This document shows, piece by piece, positions 32,105 to 40,984 of a DNA stretch of 64,000 bases. The notes beneath the pieces are model-generated. The model was not told where the DNA came from. It did no database searches and saw nothing but the letters and a program-made list of their open reading frames with translations. Positions within the stretch are counted from its first letter, which is position 1, and each line of letters begins with the position of its first letter. The DNA comes from Bacteroidales bacterium UBA5226 (lineage in GTDB: Bacteria > Bacteroidota > Bacteroidia > Bacteroidales > UBA932), in contig DHUU01000018.1 of NCBI GenBank assembly GCA_002409325.1, positions 68,457-132,456 of the forward strand, given 5' to 3'. Position numbers and translations under genes: made by a program.

Positions 32105-34648
32105 ATGCCAAGTATGCCTAAACGGATAGTTCTGCCCCTGTTTGCCCTGCTTCTGAGCGGATGCATCCGTCCCGGGAATGACGAGGTGCTTGTCACTCCC
32201 TATACAAAAATAGATTTTCTATCCGACGGGGAAACCCGGGAATTTGCCATATCCTCCAATTTTCTCTGGACTATAGAAATTGCAGACACCTGGGTTACTA
32301 TAAATCCCATGAAGGGTTACGGCGACAAGCAGATTCAGGTCACAACCGCTGCAAACACCAGCCTGCAACCCCGTCAGACAACCTTTATCATAGCCGGGGA
32401 ACAGACACGCAGGGAAATTACCGTCACCCAGACAGGGGAAACCCCCGTTCTGACGCTGGACAGTTCACAAAAAACAATCCCGGCTGCAGGCGATACGGTT
32501 TCTGTAGGTGTCACCGCCAATGTGGAATTAAACATCACCCCCGGTGCCAACTGGATTGTTTATAACCAAACCAGGACAATTACCACCAGGCGTGCCCTGT
32601 TCACGGTGCAGCCCAACACAACACTGGAAAGCCGGTCGGGCCAGGTGGAGTTCAGGCAGAAGGACGGATCGCTCTCGGCCATACTGAACATAACCCAGAC
32701 GGGAGAGGCCCCCGGGATCGAGCTGCAAGCCAGCTCGGTTCAGGCCGTTTCCGCCGGCGGGGGGTACAAGGTGACGGTGGTCTCCAATATTGAGTGGCAG
32801 GCGGCAACGCAAACGCCGTGGATACACCTGACCGGTACACGTCTGATGCAGTCCCGCGACTGCAATTTCACGGTAGATGCCAACCCGCGTGTGGAATCCC
32901 GGCAGGGAACCATAACTATACACGCGCCCGCCTATCCGCAACTGGGAGAAGCTGTAGTGACGGTTACCCAGGAGGGAGCCGAACCCCTGGCAATACTCAC
33001 ACCGGCCGCCATTGACGACGTTCCGGCAACAGGAGGGACATACAGCATTGCGGTGCAGGCCAATTTCAACTGGGAGGAAGATCTGACCGGGACCGCCTCT
33101 TGGGTATCAAAGGTGGTGGGCACCACCAACGGACTGCAGATCACCGTAGACAAGAACGACGATGTACAGGCCCGTTCAACCTCGCTGAACATAGCACAGG
33201 AAAATGGATCTTATATAAAAGGTATCACCATAGGACAGGTGGCCGGGGAACGCAAATTATACCTGCCGCCCCAGGAAACCATCCCGGTAGCCGTGGCAGC
33301 AGGAGGCACACTCTCTATTCCGGTGGTTTCCAATGTATCCTGGGAAGCCGCCTTGTCTCAGGACTGGATCTCTGTGGTACAGACCAAGGGCCTGGAAACA
33401 AAAATGCTGACCCTGCAGGTGGAAGCCAATACAAGAATAGAAGCGCGCCAGGCACAACTCACAGTCACTACAACTGATGCAGGAGAGGACTCGCTGGTGG
33501 TCACGCGGACCATACTCCAGCAGGGCGCAAAACCCCATATTACCCTTGATCCCAACACCCTGAACGTGCCGGCTGCCGGAGGGGCCTATACCGTTCCGGT
33601 GCAGGCCAATGTATCGTGGAACGTGCTTTCGTACCCCTCCTGGGTGGAAGGCCTGCAGATAGCGAACATGGTGGGATATAACGGAGAACTGACTTTTACG
33701 GTGATACCCAACCAGCAGACTGTGGCACGTTCGGCAAGAATTGAACTTTCGCGCACCGGCGGGGGCCTTGTCTCGGCCCTTGAAATTAACCAGGCGCCCG
33801 AGGCTGTTTTTGTCAACGCAAAAGTCAATTCCCCGCAATTCCTGCATAACGAAGGGGACAGCTTCACCCTGACCGTGGAATCCAATATCGAGGTGGGATA
33901 TGGGCTGGATGTGAACTGGATCATCAATACCTCAAAGACGGTGGAAGGCAGAACCACGACCTGGGAATTCCAGGTATTACCCGTCCCCACGGTAAACAAT
34001 CGCAGCGCTGTGTTACAGGTGCGCGAAACAGGGACCCAGCAGGTTTACAAAACCTTTAACATGACCCAGCGCGGAGCGCGCATTGCCCAAAAAGATAGCA
34101 CGGCACTGGTCCGTTTCCACAAGAATATGCGCGGGGACAACTGGAGGGACACCCATTTGTGGAACCTGCTGCTGCCGGCCGAAACCTGGCCCGGTCTCAC
34201 CCTGGAAGCAGCGGTACGTAACGGGGCCCTGCATGTTAAAAAACTGGAGCTTTCCAACGGCCGCCTGGAGGGGTCGGTAGGGGACGGGACCGAGAAAGAT
34301 CCGCTTTCCCTTCTGGCATACCTGGAAGTCATCAACCTGTCCAACAACACCGGGGTAACCGGATGGCTGCCTGTATCGTGGAAAGACCTGGACAACCTGG
34401 AGACCATCAACCTGGAGAACTGCAACCTGACCAACTTCATGTTTTTGGGCTACAACATTCCAGCGAATTATGCCACAAGACTAAAGAACCTGACAACCTT
34501 CATCATCCGCAACAACCTGCTCAATGGCGTAATTCCTGCGGAAATCACTGAACATCCGCATTTTGAGGAATGGAATTTTGAAGAAAACATGCAACCCCAG
34601 AAAGGGACCAACCGCCTGACCCTGCCAGATGCCCCTGCGGTACCCTAA
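32105..34648 (+). CDS. seven-BACON/LRR lipoprotein
   Basis: 847 residues from the ATG at 32105, where a lipoprotein signal with Cys20 (LLLSGC) begins. The open frame back to 32018 would overlap the M16-like gene and hide the signal. Seven tandem BACON-like repeats of about 85-90 residues span roughly 27-650. Each has an AAGG or SAGGGY turn, an SN..W strand, and an end such as ITQTGE or VTQEGAEP. Then a GDNWRDTHLWN cap and leucine-rich repeats (YLEVINLSNNTGVTGWLP, LETINLENCNLTNF) occupy the C-terminus. It is likely a surface-exposed rod presenting the LRR tip. It is related to the left-edge protein. Confidence 0.85.
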   Translation: MPSMPKRIVLPLFALLLSGCIRPGNDEVLVTPYTKIDFLSDGETREFAISSNFLWTIEIADTWVTINPMKGYGDKQIQVTTAANTSLQPRQTTFIIAGEQTRREITVTQTGETPVLTLDSSQKTIPAAGDTVSVGVTANVELNITPGANWIVYNQTRTITTRRALFTVQPNTTLESRSGQVEFRQKDGSLSAILNITQTGEAPGIELQASSVQAVSAGGGYKVTVVSNIEWQAATQTPWIHLTGTRLMQSRDCNFTVDANPRVESRQGTITIHAPAYPQLGEAVVTVTQEGAEPLAILTPAAIDDVPATGGTYSIAVQANFNWEEDLTGTASWVSKVVGTTNGLQITVDKNDDVQARSTSLNIAQENGSYIKGITIGQVAGERKLYLPPQETIPVAVAAGGTLSIPVVSNVSWEAALSQDWISVVQTKGLETKMLTLQVEANTRIEARQAQLTVTTTDAGEDSLVVTRTILQQGAKPHITLDPNTLNVPAAGGAYTVPVQANVSWNVLSYPSWVEGLQIANMVGYNGELTFTVIPNQQTVARSARIELSRTGGGLVSALEINQAPEAVFVNAKVNSPQFLHNEGDSFTLTVESNIEVGYGLDVNWIINTSKTVEGRTTTWEFQVLPVPTVNNRSAVLQVRETGTQQVYKTFNMTQRGARIAQKDSTALVRFHKNMRGDNWRDTHLWNLLLPAETWPGLTLEAAVRNGALHVKKLELSNGRLEGSVGDGTEKDPLSLLAYLEVINLSNNTGVTGWLPVSWKDLDNLETINLENCNLTNFMFLGYNIPANYATRLKNLTTFIIRNNLLNGVIPAEITEHPHFEEWNFEENMQPQKGTNRLTLPDAPAVP

Positions 34649-34686
34649 AAACAATGGGTTTCCAACAAGTTTTCAACAAAAAAAGT

Positions 34687-34716
34687 TTTGCGGATTCAAA
34701 TTATGGTTTATCTTTG
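34687..34716 (+). promoter_or_regulatory. -33/-7 promoter of the coiled-coil lipoprotein operon
   Basis: TTTG (34687-34690), 18 bases, then TATCTTTG (34709-34716), one of the best Bacteroidota-type promoter matches in the window. It lies in the 145-base gap 34649-34793. The remaining roughly 75-base leader is A/T-rich with no structure I can name. Confidence 0.7.
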
Positions 34717-34793
34717 CACTCATGTATATCATAGCATAAAAGTAATATCTAATAACTTCTAAAAACTTTTGTTTAACTTAAAATTTTTAATGC

Positions 34794-37700
34794 ATGAAAA
34801 AATTTTTAAAATGGAGTGCAGCCTTTTTAGTACTGGGTGTACTCGCCGTAGGCTGTATTAAGAATGAGCCCAGCCCAGGCATTGAAGCCATGCGTAATGC
34901 AAAGGCCGCCTTGCTGACCGCTCAGGCCTCTCTGGAACAGGCCAAGGTACAGGTAGAAGCTGCCAATGCCGCTTTGATCCAGGCCCAGGCCAGTCTTCTG
35001 AAGGCTCAGGAAGCCATTATAGCTGCCCAGGCCAGACAGATAGACGCAGAAACAGCGCTCATCATGGCACAGGTTGAATGGGAAAAGGCTTTGACCGATT
35101 ACCATAAACAAATGTGGGCACTGAATGTTGCAGAAAGAGAATACGAGCTTGAAGTGGCACGTGCAGCAGCCGATGCCGCCATTGCAGAATGGGAATTGTA
35201 CATGGCACAGATGCAGGCAGACATGGTAGCTGCTCAGCAGGCTTATGAAGAAGCCCTCCTTGCTTTTCAACTATGGAAGCTTGCCAATGTAGACACTATT
35301 TCTCAGGCTCTTATGGCTGCTCTGGATGGTATCGTGGCACAGATCCAGGCTGTGATACTTGACCTTGCACAGGCACAAATTGATCTGGATGTTGCCAAGG
35401 CCAACTACCTGTGGTATGTTAACATTGAATATCCCCAGGCAGTAGAAGTGGGTCTTATGCACCTGGAAGCTGAAAAGAAATGGGTGGTATGCAAGATTGA
35501 ACACCTGACAGCCCTTGCAGAAGCATACGAAGCCCTTTACAATGCAAAGCATGAAGAATTTGATGCCATAATTACTAATTTCCAGGAAATGGTCATTGCC
35601 CTTCGTGCAGAAATCGTTGAAATGGAACTCTTATTCCTTCAGCTGGAAGAAGAATATATGCTGTTTGACCATAATGCCCTGGCTGCAGCCAATGCAGCGC
35701 TGACCAAGAAAAGGACAGTTAGCATTAACGGCATGTTCTCCGATGGCGGAGACGACCCCAACATCCATGTCAACAATGGTACCTATAGACTGGCAAAATG
35801 GGGATGGGCTACTACCCCCAGCATGTTCGACATCATGAAGAGGGATATGCGCGTGATTGATGATACCCGCAAAGAATTTGAAGATCAGGAATCCGGTATC
35901 ATCGAAGCAAACATAGCCGCCAAAAAGAAAGCCGCTGCCGATGCAGCAACCGCATACACCACAAACTGGAACAACTGGCAGAAATACTACAAGGAAGCAC
36001 AACCTGTAGGAGGTGCCCGTTACACGGCCTGGGTAAACGCATGGATTGCATGGGATGCCCAGATGGCAGCCTTCAGGCTTCACCAGAACACCTATGAAAA
36101 CATGTATTATGAAGCCGACAGTCTGATCAGACTGTTTATGTCTTATCTTGACGGATGGCTGGATACAGGGAATCTTACCGTTCCCGGAAGCGCCAATATT
36201 TCCGAAGTTCTGGGAGGTATTGAATTCAATGCCGGCACCCTGGCCAACTGGCTGTTACAGGGCAATGCAAATGCAGTCTATGCAGCCATCAACACCATTA
36301 TCGGCCTGCTCAACGCCCCCACCCAGATGGATGCCATCATTACCCAACTCAAGGGCATCATGGACGGGACACATCCCGAAGGATGGCCCGCATTCTGGGA
36401 ACATGCCACCGCATGGACCTACAAACCCGTTCCGGTACCCTACAATGACATCATGCGTGCTGTTTACGCCAACTCGGATAAGGAACTTACCGAGTTGACA
36501 AAGGAAGACTGGTACACCTGGCTGTTCCTGTACTGGTTGTTTGAATCCAGGCAGGTTGTAATCGGGCTGGAAAATCCCTACGGAGGCCCCGTGATTACCA
36601 TCAATGCCAGCGGCTATACCGATGCAGCAGAAACAGTTCTGGAAGATTTCTTTGGCGAACTCAAACCAAAAGACCTTCAACAGATAGTCAAACCTGCCCC
36701 TGGTGTTGATTATGAGGCTCCCTTCTATGTCACCTATATGGTAGGCCCGAGCAATAAGCCCATCACGGATGCCATCAAGGCTTACTACGATGCCGTAGAA
36801 GGTCTGGGTAGCATGGAAACAGCCATGTTTGATCCTTTTGACAGGGAATGGAAAGCCTATGCCAAACATAAAGACATCAGTAGCGGTGCAGAATTTGAAA
36901 TGACCCGCGCTATGGCAAGAGACACATACTGGAGCTGGAAACCCTTCCTTACAAAGATCGCTCCTACTCCCAGCACCTATACCCCGCCGACATACATAGA
37001 CACACTGGATGATGGCGAAACACAACCTGCTCCCGTTGATGTAAATGAATTCTTCTTTGTGCTGGAAGCTTACAAAGAACTGACAGGTCCCATCCCGTCC
37101 CTTGATTTTGACATCACTTACCTGGATGATGAATGTAACCTGATCGTTTCCTATGCCGCTTTGCTGGCAGCCGGTGAAGATTGCGGATATCAATGGTCAG
37201 AATGGGTAGGCGATATGCTTCTCTGGGAATGGGCAGAAAAAACATCTTATTCTAAAGGCCATTACTTCTATGCTATCTATCAGGCCCGTGACTACCAGGC
37301 ATACCAGGATACTTACAACCGGGTAAAGAATGGAGAATACGAAGCTTTGATCGGAAAGATCCAGGCATTGTACGATGCCCAGATGACAGCCTACAAGGAA
37401 GCCAAAGCTATAAGGGATGCACTGGCCGCAGAACTTCAGGATATCATAGATGGATTATATGATATAGGCTATGATATAGTTAATGACGAGCCCGTCTATG
37501 GTTATGTAGAGTATTACGAAGATTTGATCGACGAATACGAATGGATGATCGGACAGGCATCAATGGCTCACGACTATGGCAACTGGTGGTATACCGGCGC
37601 CGAGGAAGGCCTGCTCTCCATGATGGAAGAAGCCAACGAAATGGTTCTGGAACACACGCAGTATCTTGAACAAATTGAAGAAGCCATTGCCCTTCTTAAC

Positions 37701-37859
37701 CAGGGCTTGCCGGTTGAAATCTACTATGATGTTATTCAGGATATGAGCGCCATGTACCAGGCTCAGATTGACGTTATCCTGGAAGATATCGAAAACCTGC
37801 AACTGAAGCTCGTTGCCCTGGAAGGGATCCGTGCCAAACTGCTGGAAGATTTTCAATAA
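34794..37859 (+). CDS. giant coiled-coil lipoprotein of unknown function
   Basis: 1021 residues with a lipoprotein signal and Cys21 (LAVGC). Residues of about 30-300 are almost continuous helix rich in Ala, Gln and Glu, with heptad-like AALLTAQASLEQAKVQVEAA followed by AALIQAQASLLKAQEAIIAA, resembling the alpha-hairpins of efflux adaptors. A central part of about 330-830 is rich in Trp and Tyr (AWVNAWIAWDAQ, EDWYTWLFLYWLF, WSEWVGDMLLWEW), not repetitive, and unlike any family I know. The last 160 residues return to coiled coil (MYQAQIDVILEDIENLQLKLVALEG). So N- and C-terminal helices could pair around a globular middle. Codon choice is less G/C-rich than its neighbours by eye, consistent with high expression. 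It forms an operon with the barrel gene 24 bases downstream. Confidence 0.85.
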   Translation: MKKFLKWSAAFLVLGVLAVGCIKNEPSPGIEAMRNAKAALLTAQASLEQAKVQVEAANAALIQAQASLLKAQEAIIAAQARQIDAETALIMAQVEWEKALTDYHKQMWALNVAEREYELEVARAAADAAIAEWELYMAQMQADMVAAQQAYEEALLAFQLWKLANVDTISQALMAALDGIVAQIQAVILDLAQAQIDLDVAKANYLWYVNIEYPQAVEVGLMHLEAEKKWVVCKIEHLTALAEAYEALYNAKHEEFDAIITNFQEMVIALRAEIVEMELLFLQLEEEYMLFDHNALAAANAALTKKRTVSINGMFSDGGDDPNIHVNNGTYRLAKWGWATTPSMFDIMKRDMRVIDDTRKEFEDQESGIIEANIAAKKKAAADAATAYTTNWNNWQKYYKEAQPVGGARYTAWVNAWIAWDAQMAAFRLHQNTYENMYYEADSLIRLFMSYLDGWLDTGNLTVPGSANISEVLGGIEFNAGTLANWLLQGNANAVYAAINTIIGLLNAPTQMDAIITQLKGIMDGTHPEGWPAFWEHATAWTYKPVPVPYNDIMRAVYANSDKELTELTKEDWYTWLFLYWLFESRQVVIGLENPYGGPVITINASGYTDAAETVLEDFFGELKPKDLQQIVKPAPGVDYEAPFYVTYMVGPSNKPITDAIKAYYDAVEGLGSMETAMFDPFDREWKAYAKHKDISSGAEFEMTRAMARDTYWSWKPFLTKIAPTPSTYTPPTYIDTLDDGETQPAPVDVNEFFFVLEAYKELTGPIPSLDFDITYLDDECNLIVSYAALLAAGEDCGYQWSEWVGDMLLWEWAEKTSYSKGHYFYAIYQARDYQAYQDTYNRVKNGEYEALIGKIQALYDAQMTAYKEAKAIRDALAAELQDIIDGLYDIGYDIVNDEPVYGYVEYYEDLIDEYEWMIGQASMAHDYGNWWYTGAEEGLLSMMEEANEMVLEHTQYLEQIEEAIALLNQGLPVEIYYDVIQDMSAMYQAQIDVILEDIENLQLKLVALEGIRAKLLEDFQ

Positions 37860-37883
37860 ACCATACGGATAAGTTAGCGTATA

Positions 37884-38735
37884 ATGATTAAAAAACTTAG
37901 CATATTTCTGATAGCTGTTCTAACGGTTGCGTCCCTTGGGGCGCAACCGGCAGAACGCTCCGGAAGTGCTGTATATGCTCCACGTGCGGGACAAGTGCAG
38001 GTTTCGGCGGTGTTGGGCAGCGGATTATATTTCGAGTATCTGGATAATTTAACCCCCCTGTTGCCAAGTTATTTGCCGGGTTATGACCTGGGCATAGATC
38101 CTCTGGAAAAAGGCGTGGGTTATTATCTGCAAATGGGCAGTATGGATGTCAATCCAATTGTCAATCTTGCAGGGATACAGGGAAAAGTTTTCCTAACCAA
38201 CCGCTTTGCACTCAACGCCATGTTTGCCATGCAAATTGACGTTACCCCCCAGCGTGATTATATTGAAGGCATCAACCTGGAGAGCAGTGGTCTGTTGGAC
38301 CTCAGAGGCATTCAGTGGGTTGAAGGCAGGCTGACCAATAAATACCTAGTAAATGTTGGCGCAGACTACTATTTCAACAACTGCAACGGAAGACTGTTCC
38401 CCTATATTGGTGTACTGGGTGGTTTCCAGCACGCGAGAGTTCAGGCATACCTGCCCTATACAGGGATAGAAGTGCCAACAGAAACCGGGACAGATCCCAT
38501 AGAACTCTACGCGTTGGATAAACGTGCAGGTGAAGCATATGCAATATCCGGAGCGATCACGGCCGGCGTGGAATACAACTTCCTGCCGGGCATGAACATA
38601 GCTCTTGAGGTGCGCCCCTTCAATTATTACTACACAGCAGTCCGTATGTATGCAGACGGCCAGGAATACAATGCTTATGAAATGCAGTTTAAATTCTTTG
38701 CCTTTCCGCAACTTAAATTAGGATTCCGTTTTTAG
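37884..38735 (+). CDS. outer-membrane beta-barrel partner of the coiled-coil lipoprotein
   Basis: 283 residues, signal peptide MIKKLSIFLIAVLTVASLGAQ. The mature protein has alternating barrel strands (VQVSAVLGSGLYFEYL, RFALNAMFAMQIDVTP, KYLVNVGADYYFNN, AISGAITAGVEYNFLPGMNIALEVRPF) and ends in the terminal Phe of outer-membrane proteins (LKLGFRF). I cannot place it in a named porin family. It follows the giant lipoprotein by 24 bases, is followed by a strong terminator, and shares its promoter, so the two products probably work together in the outer membrane. Confidence 0.8.
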   Translation: MIKKLSIFLIAVLTVASLGAQPAERSGSAVYAPRAGQVQVSAVLGSGLYFEYLDNLTPLLPSYLPGYDLGIDPLEKGVGYYLQMGSMDVNPIVNLAGIQGKVFLTNRFALNAMFAMQIDVTPQRDYIEGINLESSGLLDLRGIQWVEGRLTNKYLVNVGADYYFNNCNGRLFPYIGVLGGFQHARVQAYLPYTGIEVPTETGTDPIELYALDKRAGEAYAISGAITAGVEYNFLPGMNIALEVRPFNYYYTAVRMYADGQEYNAYEMQFKFFAFPQLKLGFRF

Positions 38736-38758
38736 TAATTGTTGAAAGAACTTGTAAA

Positions 38759-38785
38759 ACCGCCCTCCTGTGGGGGCGGTTTTTT
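38759..38785 (+). terminator. rho-independent terminator of the lipoprotein-barrel operon
   Basis: ACCGCCCTC and GGGGGCGGT form a 9-bp stem with loop CTGT, followed by six T. It lies 24 bases after the barrel stop codon. Confidence 0.95.
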
Positions 38786-38788
38786 AAT

Positions 38789-38796
38789 TACCTTTG
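38789..38796 (+). promoter_or_regulatory. -7 box for the small lipoprotein gene
   Basis: TACCTTTG directly after the terminator T-run, 22 bases before the ATG at 38819. Confidence 0.55.
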
Positions 38797-38818
38797 TTCC
38801 CTGAATTATTTAATAACT

Positions 38819-39295
38819 ATGAAAAAGATTTTATTGTTTGCATTGATCCTGACAGGACTTGCTTCCTGCAAACAGGCCGCCGATGTTCCACAGATTGACC
38901 TGACCCTCTCTAAGGCATTAAAAGGGAATGCCACATTGAATGAATTTGTTACACAGGCAAAAGACAATGCCAATACCCTGGCGCGCGAATGCGTAAATTT
39001 GCATGAAATGGCACAGGAATACCTTGAAGTGGACTTTGATTCCCTAAGCACAGAAGAGCAGGAGAAGATTGTATCACTGGATTATAAATACGTAGAGATG
39101 TGGTATAACTTCAATGTCAAATATACCTCCCAGACGATACAATTGCTGGAATTCCTCAAAGACGAGTCCATTCCCAAGGAAGAACTCATAGATATGAGCA
39201 AAGCCATGGCTCAGGTCAATTCCTTTGTCCAGGAACTGAAAGACACCTATGGCCAGGACCTGAAACTGGATCCCCATCCGGCACCGGCACAGTGA
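38819..39295 (+). CDS. small helical lipoprotein, unknown function
   Basis: 158 residues with lipobox LASC (Cys17). The mature part is predicted all-helical and acidic, with NEFVTQAKDNANTLARECVNLHEMAQEYL and LEFLKDESIPKEELIDMSKAMAQVNSFVQELK. No known domain was recognised. It begins after the terminator of the giant lipoprotein operon with its own -7 box. Its stop overlaps the GTG start of the DUF3109 gene (GTGA), so the two are coupled. Confidence 0.75.
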   Translation: MKKILLFALILTGLASCKQAADVPQIDLTLSKALKGNATLNEFVTQAKDNANTLARECVNLHEMAQEYLEVDFDSLSTEEQEKIVSLDYKYVEMWYNFNVKYTSQTIQLLEFLKDESIPKEELIDMSKAMAQVNSFVQELKDTYGQDLKLDPHPAPAQ

Positions 39296-39861
39296 TCGCT
39301 GTTTCTGACAAGATACTGGTCAGTGAAAGCATCCTGACAGAATATTTCACCTGCGATCTGCAGGCCTGCCGCGGCATTTGCTGCGTAGAAGGCGACAGCG
39401 GGGCCCCCCTGACACAGGAAGAATGTACATATCTGGAAACGGAATGGCCACGCTATATTCCCACTATGCAAAATGCGGGGGTGCATGCAGTGGAAAAACA
39501 GGGTCCCTGGACCCTTGATATTGAAGGCGATACGGTAACCCCTCTGATAGAAGGGAAAGAATGTGCCTATGCTTTTTTTCGTGACAGAAATTGCCTGTGC
39601 GCCATTGAAAGGGCCCACAACCAGGGCGTATCCTCTTTCAGAAAACCCATTTCGTGCTGGATCTATCCCATAAGGGTTCAGAAACTGGCAGATGGCCTCA
39701 TCGGGCTCAATTACCACAAGTGGTATTTATGCAGTACAGCCCGCGAACTGGGCGCCCAAAAAAAGATACGCGTTTTTGAATATTTGAAAGAGCCACTGAT
39801 TCACTGCTTTGGCCGGGATGTTTATCAGGCCATCAGACAGGCAGCAGACAATCCCGGATAA
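39292..39861 (+). CDS. DUF3109 cysteine-rich protein
   Basis: 189 residues starting with GTG at 39292, overlapping the preceding stop. The DUF3109 pattern is obvious: FTCDLQACRGICCVEGDSGAPLTQEE, then ECAYAFF, NCLCAIERAHNQG, KPISCWIYPIRV and YHKWYLCSTA. About nine Cys are arranged as if for metal or Fe-S binding. The function is unknown. It is nearly universal in Bacteroidota. Its 3' end overlaps the convergent hemW by 29 bases. Confidence 0.9.
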   Translation: MIAVSDKILVSESILTEYFTCDLQACRGICCVEGDSGAPLTQEECTYLETEWPRYIPTMQNAGVHAVEKQGPWTLDIEGDTVTPLIEGKECAYAFFRDRNCLCAIERAHNQGVSSFRKPISCWIYPIRVQKLADGLIGLNYHKWYLCSTARELGAQKKIRVFEYLKEPLIHCFGRDVYQAIRQAADNPG

Positions 39862-40984
39862 TATCGTCAGATACGAAAAGCCGATCCGGCGGGATGCGTA
39901 CCCGGGTGTGGTTGCGCTCAGATAGACTGTATTCCAGAAGGCCCCGCCCCAAAAGCGGGGCTATTTGTTTGAGGAACCGCTCATGGGCTTCCGCCCCTTC
40001 CCGTTCCTGCAGCCCTGTGATTGAAAGTCCCTCTACAGTGCGCAACTGCAGCATGACCCATTCGTTGTGCCGGTCACGTGGTGTAAGGCGGTCGTAAGTC
40101 CTGGCAGGGGAGCCTTTTTCTATTCCCTGAACATAACGGCCCAGGTGCGATACATTGGCATATCGGTCACGACCATTGAATGAATGGGCAGCCGGTCCCA
40201 GTCCAATGTAAGGAGTACGGATCCAGTAACCACTGTTATGGAGCGATTCCTTGCCGGGAAGACAGAAACTGGAAACTTCGTATTGGGCGTACCCCCTTCC
40301 GGCCAGGAACTCCTGCAAATAACCATATTGCGCGGCACAGTCCTCCTGAGGCGGCAGAAGGCCTTGTTTTCCCCAGGGGGAGGCGGGTTCCAGGCTTAGC
40401 TGGTAAGCCGAGATGTGCTCCGGAGACAGGGCAACCGCCTGACGAAGGGATTCCTTCCATTGGGACATGGTCAGGCCGGGGAAGCCAAAAATCAGATCCA
40501 GGCTGATGTTCTTAAAACCCGCGGCCCGGCCCACCTTTACGGCATTGATGCCTTCGCCGGCCGTATGCCGGCGTTTCATGGCCCTGAGGTGGGTGTCTTC
40601 AAAAGACTGCACCCCAATGCTAAGCCTGTTCACCCCAAAGTCAAACAATGCAGAGCAGTATGCAGGAGTAAGATCTCCGGGATTGGCTTCCAGGGTTACC
40701 TCGGAGGGTTCCATCGCGTTATTTTTCAGGTCGTTGCATAGCAAATCCAGGATCGGAGCAAGTTCAGCGGCCGTGCAGACAGAAGGGGTGCCGCCGCCTA
40801 TATAAAGAGTATGGCGCAGAGGGTATGTTCCGCTGCGCCATAAATCAAGCCACCTGTCGCGTTCCCTGATCCATTCCTGTTTAATGCATTCCAGCACCGG
40901 ATTGATTTCCCGGAGTTTTGTACTGGAATAGAAGTTGCAATAGGAGCAAAAACTCCTGCAAAAGGGAATGTGAACGTATATCAA
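39833..40984 (-). CDS. hemW: HemW-like radical SAM heme chaperone
   Basis: 383 residues. The radical-SAM cluster motif is CRSFCSYC (Cys9, 13, 16), followed by YIGGGTPSV. The HemW hallmark HNSGYW is present (SLHNSGYWIRTPYIGLGPAAHS). HemW inserts heme into respiratory enzymes and lacks the coproporphyrinogen oxidase activity of HemN, which has a fourth nearby Cys. Such proteins are often mis-called HemN. The start ATGA overlaps the stop of the upstream gene. Confidence 0.9.
   Translation of the reverse strand: MIYVHIPFCRSFCSYCNFYSSTKLREINPVLECIKQEWIRERDRWLDLWRSGTYPLRHTLYIGGGTPSVCTAAELAPILDLLCNDLKNNAMEPSEVTLEANPGDLTPAYCSALFDFGVNRLSIGVQSFEDTHLRAMKRRHTAGEGINAVKVGRAAGFKNISLDLIFGFPGLTMSQWKESLRQAVALSPEHISAYQLSLEPASPWGKQGLLPPQEDCAAQYGYLQEFLAGRGYAQYEVSSFCLPGKESLHNSGYWIRTPYIGLGPAAHSFNGRDRYANVSHLGRYVQGIEKGSPARTYDRLTPRDRHNEWVMLQLRTVEGLSITGLQEREGAEAHERFLKQIAPLLGRGLLEYSLSERNHTRVRIPPDRLFVSDDIIRDCLLPV

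Noticed and set aside
34649..34793. Riboswitch or structured leader before the giant lipoprotein
   Set aside because: The leader is A/T-rich with no stable hairpin or known aptamer pattern that I could find.
36255..37193. 312-codon minus-strand frame inside the giant lipoprotein gene
   Set aside because: Antisense shadow; composition is that of a complementary strand (Cys/Phe/Ile-rich runs), with no recognisable domain.
34794..37859. Phage tail tape-measure protein or efflux adaptor
   Set aside because: There are no phage genes nearby and the protein has a lipobox; it lacks the lipoyl/barrel domains of an adaptor and no efflux pump genes are adjacent.
39833..40984. Oxygen-independent coproporphyrinogen oxidase (HemN)
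   Set aside because: The HNxxYW motif and the Cys pattern fit HemW, a heme chaperone, better than HemN.
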